A DNA stretch of 64,000 nucleotides from Aved-18 sp964606665 (GTDB taxonomy: Bacteria > Cyanobacteriota > Vampirovibrionia > Obscuribacterales > Obscuribacteraceae), in NCBI GenBank assembly GCA_964606665.1, contig CAZSHS010000015.1, forward strand, positions 1-64,000, in the 5' to 3' direction. This document shows, piece after piece, positions 1-7,900 of the stretch. The notes under the pieces were generated by a model, which was given only the letters and a program-made list of their open reading frames with translations, was not told the DNA's origin and did not search any database. The position numbers and the translations under genes were made by a program. Position 1 is the stretch's first letter, and every line of letters begins with the position of its first letter.

Positions 1-845
1 GCTATCGACAAAAGTTGATGCCCCAGACAGATACCAAATATCGGCAATCCGCTTGATATGAGTTCGGGAAGCTCTTTCAACACGCCTTTGCACGCGGCGG
101 GATCACCAGGTCCGTTGGACAGAAAAATGCCTTGCGGCTTATCGCTCAATATATCGGCAGCTTTGGCTTGCGCCGGATACACTGTCAATTCCAAATCGTG
201 AGAAGCAAGTTCTCGCAAAATATTTTGTTTAATACCAAAATCTAAAACGGCCACATGTTTTTTGCCTTCGCTGAATTTGTATTTCTTGGCACAGGTCACT
301 TCAGCGGTGAGATCCATTCCCTCCATAGAAGGGAAATTGCGTGCCTCTTCAAGGGCCGAGTGTTTTGCTTTTTCAAGCCTCTCTTTAGTGTCTAAAGGCT
401 CGTCCGTCGAGTATATAGCACACCTGAGTGCACCCTTCTCCCTGATATGGCGAGTGATGGCCCTTGTATCGACCTCGGAAATAGCTGTAATTTTGTGCTT
501 TTTAAGAAAATCGTCCAAACTTTCTTGTGCGCGCCAATTACTATAGCCAGTGCTCAAATGTTTGATTACAAGACCTCTGGCAAAGATCTGCCGCGACTCC
601 ATGTCTTCGCTATTGATTCCATAATTGCCCATTTCAGGCGCCGTCATGGTGATTATTTGCCCTGCATAGCTTGGGTCAGTCAAAATTTCCTGATAACCCG
701 CAAGACTAGTATTGAAGACAAGCTCACCGCATGCCACGCCACTTGCACCAAAACCAAGCCCTTCGAAAATTGTGCCATCTTCAAGAGCTAGAATACTTGG
801 ACGAAAACTTGACGTAAATTGAGACTTGAGTGTGCTTTTTGCCAT
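1..845 (-). CDS. carA: Carbamoyl-phosphate synthase small subunit (partial, 3' end outside window)
   Basis: Reverse-strand reading frame open from an ATG at 845 to the window edge, about 281 codons. It encodes the glutaminase subunit of carbamoyl-phosphate synthase, which hydrolyses glutamine and passes ammonia to CarB for pyrimidine and arginine synthesis. The N-terminal CarA domain is clear: LEDGTIFEG near the start, then FNTSLAGYQEILTDPSY, and further on DTRAITRHIREKGALR. The class I glutamine amidotransferase domain follows, with FLSNGPGDP and the nucleophile-elbow motif FGICLGHQ close to the window edge. The catalytic His/Glu pair lies outside. The gene diverges from nuoN and carB is not visible here. 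Family assignment is secure; only the C-terminus is unseen. Confidence 0.95.
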   Translation of the reverse strand, partial: MAKSTLKSQFTSSFRPSILALEDGTIFEGLGFGASGVACGELVFNTSLAGYQEILTDPSYAGQIITMTAPEMGNYGINSEDMESRQIFARGLVIKHLSTGYSNWRAQESLDDFLKKHKITAISEVDTRAITRHIREKGALRCAIYSTDEPLDTKERLEKAKHSALEEARNFPSMEGMDLTAEVTCAKKYKFSEGKKHVAVLDFGIKQNILRELASHDLELTVYPAQAKAADILSDKPQGIFLSNGPGDPAACKGVLKELPELISSGLPIFGICLGHQLLSI

Positions 846-1183
846 ATTTGTGAGTGACCTTCTAATTCTATATTACCTAAAATTTCTTAATATTAGGCGT
901 TTTTGTGAGCAAATCGGACCAAAGAGTTCTACTAAAGAAATGTATAGGTCTGTGACGATAAAGGTCTAGCCTTTAAGTCGTATTGGACAGATTTAAGTTC
1001 CCGCCAAAGACGATTCAAGGAGGTTCAGCTCGCCAGCGATCTAGACCTCGGGATAGAGTATATCCAGGCGCGTTTTTATGTTGAGATTCTTCTTACTCTT
1101 GGGCATTGGCAAGCACAATATTTAGGACGCGCGCCTGTAAAATTAGTAGACGTGCAACTACTGTTGAAAAGGGCTTCCTTTAA
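846..1183. other. Divergent intergenic region carA/nuoN
   Basis: 338 bp between divergent carA and nuoN. AT-rich stretches just upstream of carA (about 850-900) could hold its promoter, but no convincing -35/-10 pair stands out. An isolated Shine-Dalgarno-like AAGGAGG at about 1017-1023 has no start codon at a usable distance. No RNA gene or riboswitch is recognised. Confidence 0.5.
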
Positions 1184-2779
1184 ATGACTAACCTGGAGAC
1201 GTATCTGAGCGGTGTGGCCATGTTGGCTCCCCAGATTCTTGTAATCGCGGCAATTCTCTTTACTTCGGTCTGGGACCTATTCTTTCCCAAGCACAAGCAG
1301 ATGACCCCGATAGTATCAATAATCTGCCTGGCTCTTTCCTTTTTCGCCCTTACTCGTCAATGGAATCTGAACGCTCAAATATTTGGTGGACTCTACTCAG
1401 TAGACACTCTCACCGTAATTTTTGGCATGATTGCAGTTGCATCTGGACTAATTGTAGTGCTCATGACCATGGGCTACGAACATCATTTCGGTAAAAACAA
1501 AAGTGAGTTCTACACCATTCTTCTGACAGCCATCGTAGCTGTCATGTTCCTTGCCGGCTCAACCGACCTCATTATGCTTTTCGTCTCGCTTGAAACACTC
1601 AGTATTTGCTGCGTGCTGCTCACTAGTTTTGCCAAGAAAGACAAAAAGAGCGGCGAGGCATCACTCAAATACTTGCTGTCCACCGCTGCCACCACGGCAA
1701 CACTCCTGTATGCTCTTTCCTTTATTTATGGATTCACCGGCTCGACATCTTTCGATGTGATTGCGCAAAAATTGCAACTGATGTCTATCGGGTCTGGAAG
1801 CTTGATCAAATATCTAATTATCGCTTTCACTCTAAGTGCAATTGGTTTCAAACTATCTGTTGTTCCGTTCCACATGTGGACCCCAGATGTATTTGAAGGT
1901 GCCCCAACTCCAGTTACAGCTTTTCTTTCTATTGGTTCCAAAGCTGGCGGTTTTGTCGTAGCTCTTCGTTTTCTATATGAAGTGATGGGAAGTATCTATC
2001 GCGACTGGATGATTATTGTAGCCATTCTTGCGCTGGTCTCTATGATTGCAGGCAATTTAATTGCTCTTGCTCAATCGTCATTCAAACGAATGCTTGCCTA
2101 TTCTTCTATTGCGCATGTTGGCTATATGCTCCTTGGACTGCTTGCATTCAACGCAGAAGGCGTGCAGTCGATGCTCTTCTACATCATTGTTTACGGAATT
2201 ATGAACCTTGGAGCATTTGCCGGGGCGATTTTGTTCTTCAACGAAACTGGCTCAGACCGCATCGAAGACATGGCTGGACTAATTAGGAAACGTCCGTGGC
2301 TTGCTGTTATGACTTCACTTTGCTTGTTGAACCTGGCTGGACTGCCAGTTCCACCAGCCGGATTCTTGGCGAAACTCTTTATCTTTAAAGCTGGTTTGGG
2401 AATTAGCGAAAGTGCAACTCTTGCTGATAGCGCCAACTACGTTGCGCAAACCACTTTGCTTGGTGGATTTCCAATCGGCTGGGTTCTTGTTACTTGCGCC
2501 CTTATCACCTCTATCCCAGCAATTTACTACTACTCTAAAGTAGTTATTTATATGATTGTCCCAGAGCCCTCAGAAAAGGTGGCAGCACTTGCCGACCACC
2601 GCAAATTTGTGGGTAGCCCTCAAGAAGGTCCATGGCTAGCACTCTGGCTCTGCACCATCGCTATTTCACTTGCCGGTACATTCCTTGTTAATCCACTCAT
2701 GAACGCCTCGCAAAAAGCAGCAACCACTATGGGCGCTGAGCAGAAGCGTGAGATTGGCTATCAGGGTAATTTCAACTAG
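1184..2779 (+). CDS. nuoN: NADH-quinone oxidoreductase subunit N (NuoN/NdhB)
   Basis: 531-residue polytopic membrane protein of the complex I antiporter-like family. It is the subunit thought to conduct protons in the membrane arm of NADH:quinone oxidoreductase. About 14 hydrophobic segments are visible. Family motifs include FVSLETLSICCVLL (about residue 135), the SLKYLLSTAA segment with its key Lys, FKLSVVPFHMWTPDVFEGAP (about 220-240) and SSFKRMLAYSSIAHVGYM. Length fits NuoN (about 480-530). The start is ATG with AAGGG 11 nt upstream. It stands alone, with no other nuo/ndh gene nearby, although nuoN usually closes the nuo operon. Complex I membership is known for the family; proton pumping here is inferred. 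Confidence 0.95.
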   Translation: MTNLETYLSGVAMLAPQILVIAAILFTSVWDLFFPKHKQMTPIVSIICLALSFFALTRQWNLNAQIFGGLYSVDTLTVIFGMIAVASGLIVVLMTMGYEHHFGKNKSEFYTILLTAIVAVMFLAGSTDLIMLFVSLETLSICCVLLTSFAKKDKKSGEASLKYLLSTAATTATLLYALSFIYGFTGSTSFDVIAQKLQLMSIGSGSLIKYLIIAFTLSAIGFKLSVVPFHMWTPDVFEGAPTPVTAFLSIGSKAGGFVVALRFLYEVMGSIYRDWMIIVAILALVSMIAGNLIALAQSSFKRMLAYSSIAHVGYMLLGLLAFNAEGVQSMLFYIIVYGIMNLGAFAGAILFFNETGSDRIEDMAGLIRKRPWLAVMTSLCLLNLAGLPVPPAGFLAKLFIFKAGLGISESATLADSANYVAQTTLLGGFPIGWVLVTCALITSIPAIYYYSKVVIYMIVPEPSEKVAALADHRKFVGSPQEGPWLALWLCTIAISLAGTFLVNPLMNASQKAATTMGAEQKREIGYQGNFN

Positions 2780-2800
2780 TGATATTCTGATCTGAACCTT

Positions 2801-2873
2801 GCCCTTGTAGTTCAGCGGATAGAACACTTCCGTCCTAAGGAAGGTGTCGGGGGTTCGATTCCCTCCAAGGGCT
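2801..2873 (+). tRNA. tRNA-Arg (anticodon CCT)
   Basis: A 73-nt cloverleaf with every canonical position filled. The acceptor stem GCCCTTG pairs with CAAGGGC, the D stem is GTTC/GAAC, the anticodon stem is CTTCC/GGAAG with loop GTCCTAA (anticodon CCT at 2834-2836), there is a 5-nt variable region, and the T stem GGGGG/CCCTC (one G-T) has loop TTCGATT. It reads AGG codons. CCA is not encoded. The discriminator is T73 and position 32 is G, both unusual for an arginine tRNA. It lies 21 bp after nuoN on the same strand and is followed by a T-rich run that could end transcription. Confidence 0.93.
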
Positions 2874-3193
2874 CTTTTCTTTTGTTTTGAGAACTTGCGG
2901 ATTCACGCAGCATCTTTGCACTAATGTCTATGGATGCTCGGCTTTGCTTTGAGCATAATGAAACCATGTTCGGCACCAATCAATCGCCAAGCAATCGCCA
3001 AGCAAACACAAAGGACAAGCGCAATGTTTTTGAAAGTTAATAACATCAGGCTTTTAATGCGGATCTTCACCTTCCAGTCAATACGAAATCTGGAATGTTT
3101 GATAAGCGATAACTGGAACCTTCTAAATTTTCAATGTGACAGAGCGCTACTGTATTTAGTATCACAAAATTATCCAAATGAGGCTCGCAAGTA
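2874..3193 (+). other. Intergenic region with leader copy 1
   Basis: 320 bp between the tRNA and the first small gene. Most of it shows no recognisable signal; an open frame inside has no family features or ribosome site. The last ~55 bp (about 3138-3193) closely match the leader before the gene at 3712: a block ATTTAGTATCACA, then TATC..AAA, then TGAGGC.CGCAAG directly before ATGAGTA. Confidence 0.5.
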
Positions 3194-3652
3194 ATGAGTA
3201 CAGACGTAATACCAGCAGTCGATACGACTAAAAGCGGTGTAGGAGACGGTTATGATCCACTCTCATCGATAATGGTCGAAACCGCTCAAGAACTTTATGC
3301 AACTCTCGCGCAGCAAAAAGACGCTGATAAAGTTGCAGCACCAGACCCCACCCAGAGGTTGACTGTTGCTTGCGAAATTGAAGCCGGTACCAACATAACT
3401 TCATTTGGCAATGAATCAGGCATTATGGAAGACGTTTCCAATCACATAAAAAGCATTGTCATCGGTCCTTTAGGAAAGGGTGCAGTCTCTAATCAATATG
3501 GCGAGTTCAATTATGACCACACGCCAAACGGTGTAGACATTTACACTCCTGATGGCAAATGCGGTCTTCGATTCGACCGACACGGCTTTTACACTGGCAA
3601 GCTGATGGAAATCGGGAATATCTATCCCCCCAATATCTGGGAGGGAAACTAA
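3194..3652 (+). CDS. Small unknown protein, paralogue of the gene at 4032
   Basis: 152 residues, acidic, no signal peptide or membrane segment; family not recognised. Residues 1-60 are Thr/Ala/Asp-rich and look disordered. Residues about 68-145 form a domain shared with the protein at 4032: ITSFGNESG against IETFGNKSG, then GVDIYTPDGKCGLRFDRHG against GITIHTPDYKDGLRIDNNG. The spacing of FGN-SG, TPD and GLR-D is kept. ATG start with GAGG about 10 nt upstream. It is the first of three small same-strand genes that share leader sequence, which suggests duplication and common regulation. Coding status is supported by the paralogy; function is unknown. Confidence 0.75.
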   Translation: MSTDVIPAVDTTKSGVGDGYDPLSSIMVETAQELYATLAQQKDADKVAAPDPTQRLTVACEIEAGTNITSFGNESGIMEDVSNHIKSIVIGPLGKGAVSNQYGEFNYDHTPNGVDIYTPDGKCGLRFDRHGFYTGKLMEIGNIYPPNIWEGN

Positions 3653-3711
3653 CAAAATACTTGACACTACATTTAGTATCACACAACTATCAAAATTGAG
3701 GCACGCAAGCA
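3653..3711 (+). repeat. Leader copy 2 of the small-gene cluster
   Basis: Positions about 3666-3711 repeat the sequence before 3194: CTAC, ATTTAGTATCACA, TATCAAAA, TTGAGGCACGCAAGCA, then ATGAGTA. The Shine-Dalgarno GAGG lies inside the repeated block. A shorter third copy (ACACTACACGACATTAAATTGAGGCAATCAC) ends before the ATG at 4032. Conservation extends well upstream of the ribosome site, so duplication or a shared regulatory sequence is more likely than chance. Confidence 0.6.
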
Positions 3712-3966
3712 ATGAGTAATATAGAAATACCGCCAAGCACCAAAGACGTATTAACAGAGGTGGTGGAAAACGCAACCGCAGCCGGAAAAAATTTATACGA
3801 AGCATTTCAAGATTTTCTTGGATTTCCAAATTCCAACAACGATCGCAACATTGATAATGAGATGAAAGACAAACTGAAAGACAAAGCTGGCATGCCTGAG
3901 AAAAAAGAAGATTCTGAAAACACAAAAGATGATAAGGGCAACCGCGAGTGGCCTGACTGGAATTAA
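3712..3966 (+). CDS. Small acidic/lysine-rich unknown protein
   Basis: 84 residues, highly charged, no membrane segment. The first half (STKDVLTEVVENATAAGKNLYEAFQDFLGF) could form an amphipathic helix. The second half is Asp/Glu/Lys/Asn-rich and probably disordered, ending in REWPDWN. It lacks the domain shared by its two flanking genes but begins with the same MS(N/T) start and leader, including GAGG. It sits 59 bp after the first paralogue and 65 bp before the second. No known family recognised. Confidence 0.65.
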   Translation: MSNIEIPPSTKDVLTEVVENATAAGKNLYEAFQDFLGFPNSNNDRNIDNEMKDKLKDKAGMPEKKEDSENTKDDKGNREWPDWN

Positions 3967-4031
3967 CGATTCGAAAAAACGCAACGCTTTTTAAACAACA
4001 CTACACGACATTAAATTGAGGCAATCACAAA

Positions 4032-4514
4032 ATGAGTACAACAGAATTACAAGCAGAAGCAGGAATTTCGGCAGGTGCCAAACTAGAGCAAGGCGAACAA
4101 AGTGCTCTGACCAGCGAACAAAAACAAAAATTGAGCCAAGAAATTTATAGTGGACCGGAATCGAATCCAGAGGGCAAAGAAGGCTCTGAATCGGTAAGCA
4201 AGAAAGATGGAGGTCCTTTCACTCTCAATGAAAACGGCAAAATCGAAACTTTCGGAAATAAATCTGGCACCATTGAGAATTTCCAAGAACAACTAAAAAT
4301 AATGCTCCAACAAGAAAATGGAAAACATGTACTTGAAGTAGACGGAAAGAAATTTCCTTACAGCCGCACTGACGAAGGAATTACAATTCACACTCCAGAC
4401 TATAAAGACGGACTGCGCATAGACAATAACGGCAATGTACTTGAAGTTCTAGATAATCTCAAAGACAAGCCAGAAAGAAAGAAACTCGATGTAGAACAAA
4501 CCTGGGGACCATAG
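4032..4514 (+). CDS. Small unknown protein, paralogue of the gene at 3194
   Basis: 160 residues, no signal peptide. The Gln/Glu/Ser-rich N-terminal ~65 residues look disordered. Residues about 70-140 carry the domain seen in the 152-residue neighbour: IETFGNKSGTIENF, a K/Q-rich helix, FPYSRTDEGITIHTPD and GLRIDNNG. ATG start with TTGAGGC upstream in the third leader copy. The TPD/GLR-D-NG pattern resembles a short beta-hairpin repeat, but no named family can be assigned. A hairpin follows 45 bp after the stop. Function unknown. Confidence 0.75.
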   Translation: MSTTELQAEAGISAGAKLEQGEQSALTSEQKQKLSQEIYSGPESNPEGKEGSESVSKKDGGPFTLNENGKIETFGNKSGTIENFQEQLKIMLQQENGKHVLEVDGKKFPYSRTDEGITIHTPDYKDGLRIDNNGNVLEVLDNLKDKPERKKLDVEQTWGP

Positions 4515-4559
4515 TACCGCTATCGATACCACAAGCAATCACAAATAATAACGAAGAAA

Positions 4560-4581
4560 AGGGGCAGAGTATTCTGCCCCT
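4560..4581 (+). terminator. Hairpin, possible terminator of the small-gene cluster
   Basis: Perfect 9-bp stem AGGGGCAGA/TCTGCCCCT with loop GTAT, 45 bp after the last small gene. The stem is preceded by an A-rich run but followed by ATCCTCGTC rather than a clean T-run. Rho-independent termination is therefore only likely, not certain. Confidence 0.5.
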
Positions 4582-4644
4582 ATCCTCGTCTTCTCAGTTA
4601 GCATTGAACCAGTGGAAAAAAAACTTTCTTTTTAGTAAGGGTTA

Positions 4645-4720
4645 TTGAGCCTCAACCATAATTTGGTACTGGTGTGTGTGGTGTGCCGAGTGGCGTTTAC
4701 CTCTCGTTGTTGAGGCTCAA
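4645..4720. repeat. 12-bp inverted repeat enclosing 52 nt
   Basis: TTGAGCCTCAAC at 4645-4656 and its exact reverse complement at 4709-4720. The 52 nt between contain GT-rich sequence and the small hairpin GCC-GAGT-GGC. It lies between the small-gene cluster (+) and the end of ssb (-). Read on the minus strand it comes 17 nt after the ssb stop codon. It could be an ssb 3' structure, a processed RNA or a bidirectional transcription boundary. Confidence 0.5.
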
Positions 4721-4736
4721 AAAGTCGGGGCGGCGG

Positions 4737-5141
4737 TTAGATCTTTCCTCCTTTGCTAGTTATTAATTCAAAATTTCCTTCGGTACAAGAAAGATCACCC
4801 AAGTCGTTGTCGGCTCTGCGGGATGATTTGGGCGGCAATGCCATTTGGCTTACATGCACGACCGGAGTGATTCTTTCTTTTCCTTCTTTGTCTAACCAGT
4901 GCTCTAGAGAAAATCTTCCTGACACTGCAACCTGAGAGCCTTTGGCTAGATATTGACTCGATAGTTGAGCCAGCTTGTCCCAGGTTTCTACTTTGAAGAA
5001 GTCGCATGTTTTCTCTTTGCGCACTTTGTTGAATCCATTGACTGCAAGCACTAAAGTTGTTTTGATTCTTCCGCTTACAAATTCAGTAGATTCAGGGTCT
5101 TTAACCAGGTTTCCCACAATCGATATTGTTACGAGGCTCAT
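4737..5141 (-). CDS. ssb: Single-stranded DNA-binding protein
   Basis: 134 residues. Single OB-fold of the bacterial SSB family: SIVGNLVKDPE at the N-terminus, then TTLVLAVNG, FFKVETWDKLAQLSSQYLAKGSQVAVSGRF (about 50-80) and a final strand to about residue 105. It binds ssDNA during replication, repair and recombination. The chosen ATG at 5141 has an excellent ribosome site (AAGGAGG, 5 nt spacing); a longer in-frame reading to 5246 would place residues before this site. The tail is short and ends in SKGGKI instead of the acidic DDDIPF-type tip that recruits partner proteins in most SSBs, so this may be a secondary or specialised SSB. Divergent from the kinase at 5373. Confidence 0.9.
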   Translation of the reverse strand: MSLVTISIVGNLVKDPESTEFVSGRIKTTLVLAVNGFNKVRKEKTCDFFKVETWDKLAQLSSQYLAKGSQVAVSGRFSLEHWLDKEGKERITPVVHVSQMALPPKSSRRADNDLGDLSCTEGNFELITSKGGKI

Positions 5142-5206
5142 AATTTCCTCCTTCCTTCTATTTAAGTTGCCGGGGGCAACAAATTCAGCTTCAATTGGGG
5201 GAGACA

Positions 5207-5239
5207 TTTGTATAGTACCACCATACAAACGTATGTCAA
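5207..5239 (-). promoter_or_regulatory. ssb promoter with embedded palindrome
   Basis: On the minus strand, -35 TTGACA (5234-5239), a 16-bp spacer, and -10 TACTAT (5212-5217) lie about 64 nt before the ssb start. An inverted repeat TTTGTAT-9-ATACAAA (5207-5213 and 5223-5229) covers the spacer and -10, which is where a repressor would block RNA polymerase. The site does not match a LexA box that I recognise. The promoter reading is good; the operator is inference. Confidence 0.55.
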
Positions 5240-5372
5240 TACACATTTAACATTTTCGGACGCTCGAGCGCACAAAACGCCGTAAATGGGGTGTATTCGT
5301 GTGGTTCATGTCTTTTGTACACGGGTATGAATCAATTGAACGGTGTGATTTTTCCTTCCATATATAAGGTCT

Positions 5373-6527
5373 GTGACTCAACAAGCCGACTGGTTTTCAA
5401 GATATAAGTGGTGCGAGCCCATCGCCCAGGGTGGCATGGGCGTCGTCTATTTGGCTGAAGACAAACTGACAGGCAATTCCAAATGCGTTATCAAGCAGTT
5501 GCGAAGCGATAGCTCGTCAGAAGAAGAAGCCTCCGAATCTATGCGTTTGTTCAGACGCGAAACACAGCTTTTAAAAGAACTTGATCACGCAGGTATCGTT
5601 CGATTCTTTGACGACTTCGTCTCGCCCGATGGCAAACTCTTTCTGGTCATGGACTATATAGAAGGAAATAACCTAGAGACTATTCTGCAAAACTTTGGAC
5701 CATTTACCCAAGACGACGCCATCAAAGTCTGTATTCAAATATGCGAGGTGCTCGAATATTTGCACGAGCGCACACCACCAATTTTGTACCGAGATTTAAA
5801 ACCAAGCAATCTGATGCTGACACCAGACGGTCAAGTAATTTTCATCGACTTTGGTATAGCTCGCGTTTTCATGGAGAAAGAATCAGCTACACGCGTGGTT
5901 ACAGCAGGTTATTCTCCACCTGAGCAATACTTTGGCAAGCCAGAAACACGCTCTGACCTCTACGCTCTTGGCACAACCATGTCGCACATCATTACAGGTA
6001 CGCGTCCGCGTCCTCTCATGACATGCGTGCCTATAAAAGAGCTACCAGATATGATACCGGATTTAAATTCATTAATTACCGAACTCACATCCCACAGTCC
6101 CGAAGATCGCCCACGTAGCGCGCGTGTAGTTAGACATAGACTATATAGAATCTATCAACAATTGCATCCTGATTTTGAAATACCAGACGACGCTTTTGTA
6201 GACGCACCAGCCACATATGAAGAGCAAAGCATAAGCAAAAAGTTACGCAAACTTGGTCTTGAAGCGCAAAGGTCGTCTGAAAGACTGCCGCAAGAAAAAG
6301 GTCCCGATTCGCAAGTCTTCGATGATGAGTCAATGCCGACCACAGTAAAAAAATTATTTGGCGAAGTAGGTCAAAGACTATCCTCTTCTAAAGTTAAGTC
6401 TGTTCAAGCACAATCGCAGGCTCAAACCAACGATCGCAATTTGCGCCCTAAGCCGGGAGCCCGAGCCATAGAGCCCGAAGAGAAACCAAGCATCTGGTCC
6501 AAAATATTCGGCAAAAAAGATAAATAG
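5373..6527 (+). CDS. Serine/threonine protein kinase (Hanks type), soluble
   Basis: 384 residues from a GTG preceded by AAGG. A complete kinase domain spans about residues 10-270: Gly loop IAQGGMGVVY (18-26), catalytic Lys41 in CVIKQL, catalytic loop LYRDLKPSN with Asp141, DFG-type IDFG (Asp159), activation-end motif GYSPPEQYFG in place of the usual APE, and RSDLYALGTTM. All catalytic residues are present, so it should be active. The tail (270-384) is charged and Gln/Ser-rich, ends in SIWSKIFGKKDK, and has no membrane span, so the protein is probably cytosolic. It resembles the kinase at 19.5-20.7 kb in the YRDLKPSN and GYSPPEQY signatures. Substrate unknown. The next gene, a secreted protein 39 bp on, may be co-transcribed. 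Confidence 0.93.
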   Translation: MTQQADWFSRYKWCEPIAQGGMGVVYLAEDKLTGNSKCVIKQLRSDSSSEEEASESMRLFRRETQLLKELDHAGIVRFFDDFVSPDGKLFLVMDYIEGNNLETILQNFGPFTQDDAIKVCIQICEVLEYLHERTPPILYRDLKPSNLMLTPDGQVIFIDFGIARVFMEKESATRVVTAGYSPPEQYFGKPETRSDLYALGTTMSHIITGTRPRPLMTCVPIKELPDMIPDLNSLITELTSHSPEDRPRSARVVRHRLYRIYQQLHPDFEIPDDAFVDAPATYEEQSISKKLRKLGLEAQRSSERLPQEKGPDSQVFDDESMPTTVKKLFGEVGQRLSSSKVKSVQAQSQAQTNDRNLRPKPGARAIEPEEKPSIWSKIFGKKDK

Positions 6528-6566
6528 AAATCTGAAAAAGAGACAAAGACAAAATATGGGGTGTCT

Positions 6567-7448
6567 ATGTTTTATAAAAGAACGGTATTGCTTGCATTAC
6601 TAATTGTGAGTCAAGCCTGCTTTCAAAAGGCAACTGCGCAGGCGAATCTGACACCGCGTCAGACCTATGAGAATTATTTACAAGCAGAGGCCAAGCACGA
6701 AGACGTCAGTCAGTACATGCTTGAACCAGTAGATCCAGTTAAACAAGCCGAAGCAAAAAAGAAATTCGAAGATCTTCCTGCCGATCAAAAGCTGGCTCTT
6801 GAAGGCTTACGCAATGCCTTTGGTGCCATAGTGCCTAAAAACCAAAAATATTTATCCGAAACTGTAGACCAAGACACAGCCAGACTCTATTACGGTCAAG
6901 GCATGGACAAAGAAGGCTATACTGAAATAATTTTACAGAAATCGCATGGCGCTTGGAAAATTAAAAGCACATGTTTCAACATCAACACCAAGCCGCAAGG
7001 CAAAATTGCAAATCAGAAACTAGTTAATACCGCATATGGTGCAGTTAGAAGACAGTTCCCTCAGGTGCCTGTTCACGGAAAGATAAATGGTGTCGAGTTC
7101 AAGCCTAACGGAGTTAAGCTCTGGGACCCACACACACTAACGTTTTCTTATCCCAAAGACATTATTCCAGATAGAAGTTTCACTCTCTGGTTTCACTTTT
7201 TCAAAGGCTCAATGATAAACACGCGCACGTCTCAGACTGTGGCGCGCGAATTTGGCTCTGAAAAAGGCGATATATCTGTGTGGGTCGAGGAGAAAGGCAA
7301 GAAAACAAAAATGATAAATGCCGGAGAGTTTGGTATTCAGCTAGCTCTCAGTCCCAAGAATGCTCAGGGGCTCATTCCCGGATATATCATCTTGCAGACA
7401 CAAGATCCTGGAACCTTCCTGGAAGGATATTTTTACGCTAAGCAATAA
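6567..7448 (+). CDS. Secreted protein of unknown function
   Basis: 293 residues. A signal peptide is clear (FYKRTVLLALLIVSQACFQ, then ATAQA as a likely cleavage site). A Cys within the hydrophobic end raises a lipoprotein option, but a typical lipobox is not evident. The mature part begins LTPRQTYENYLQAEAK, a pattern common in exported proteins with an NTF2-like or stress-response helix-strand domain. A second half rich in strands runs to IILQTQDPGTFLEGYFYAKQ. No family recognised. I prefer the ATG at 6567, with GGGG 6 nt upstream, over the GTG at 6561. It follows the kinase gene by 39 bp. Confidence 0.8.
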   Translation: MFYKRTVLLALLIVSQACFQKATAQANLTPRQTYENYLQAEAKHEDVSQYMLEPVDPVKQAEAKKKFEDLPADQKLALEGLRNAFGAIVPKNQKYLSETVDQDTARLYYGQGMDKEGYTEIILQKSHGAWKIKSTCFNINTKPQGKIANQKLVNTAYGAVRRQFPQVPVHGKINGVEFKPNGVKLWDPHTLTFSYPKDIIPDRSFTLWFHFFKGSMINTRTSQTVAREFGSEKGDISVWVEEKGKKTKMINAGEFGIQLALSPKNAQGLIPGYIILQTQDPGTFLEGYFYAKQ

Positions 7449-7616
7449 TTTGCCGATGTCCAAGCCTATATTGAGCGGCTTGCTTCTCACTAAGACCGCT
7501 CTTATTGCAAAATCGGACCGATTTGAAACGCTTTTTTGCAACTCATTCGATCACAAAAGCTTTAAAAAAGTCGGTTATGCTGTAGAGGTCTAAGATTCGA
7601 AAGTGAAAGGTTTGAA

Positions 7617-7853
7617 ATGCGCATATTTAGTCTTCTACTGTCCGTTAGTATATTTACAATGAGCTCTCCTGCAAGCTTTGGCAAAGATGTCCATAAGCGC
7701 ACAGGCGGTAATGTCAAAACTTATAAAACAACTAATAAGAAAATCGTTCGCGCAAAGCCGGCTGAGAAAAGAAAATACAAATCCAAGGAAGTGCAAGATT
7801 TTATGGATGGAAAAACGGATAAGTTAAACGGTTACGACAAATTTCAAAATTAG
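7617..7853 (+). CDS. Small secreted basic protein
   Basis: 78 residues with an N-terminal signal peptide (MRIFSLLLSVSIFTMSSPASFG) and a short mature part of about 56 residues rich in Lys and Thr, ending DKLNGYDKFQN. AAAGG lies about 8 nt before the ATG. No family recognised. Function unknown; small basic exported proteins often bind cell wall or polyanions, but nothing here proves that. It is followed by the GC-rich palindrome at 7901. Confidence 0.65.
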   Translation: MRIFSLLLSVSIFTMSSPASFGKDVHKRTGGNVKTYKTTNKKIVRAKPAEKRKYKSKEVQDFMDGKTDKLNGYDKFQN

Positions 7854-7900
7854 ACAGAGGCTGGCACCCAAATCTCACCCGATTGTCCACCATGTTTTTG

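Noticed and set aside
262..791. Two open frames on the + strand
   Set aside because: Both lie antisense to carA, whose frame continues through them with clear CarA motifs.
2934..3194. 86-codon frame on + strand
   Set aside because: No ribosome site, no recognisable composition, and it covers the conserved leader of the gene at 3194.
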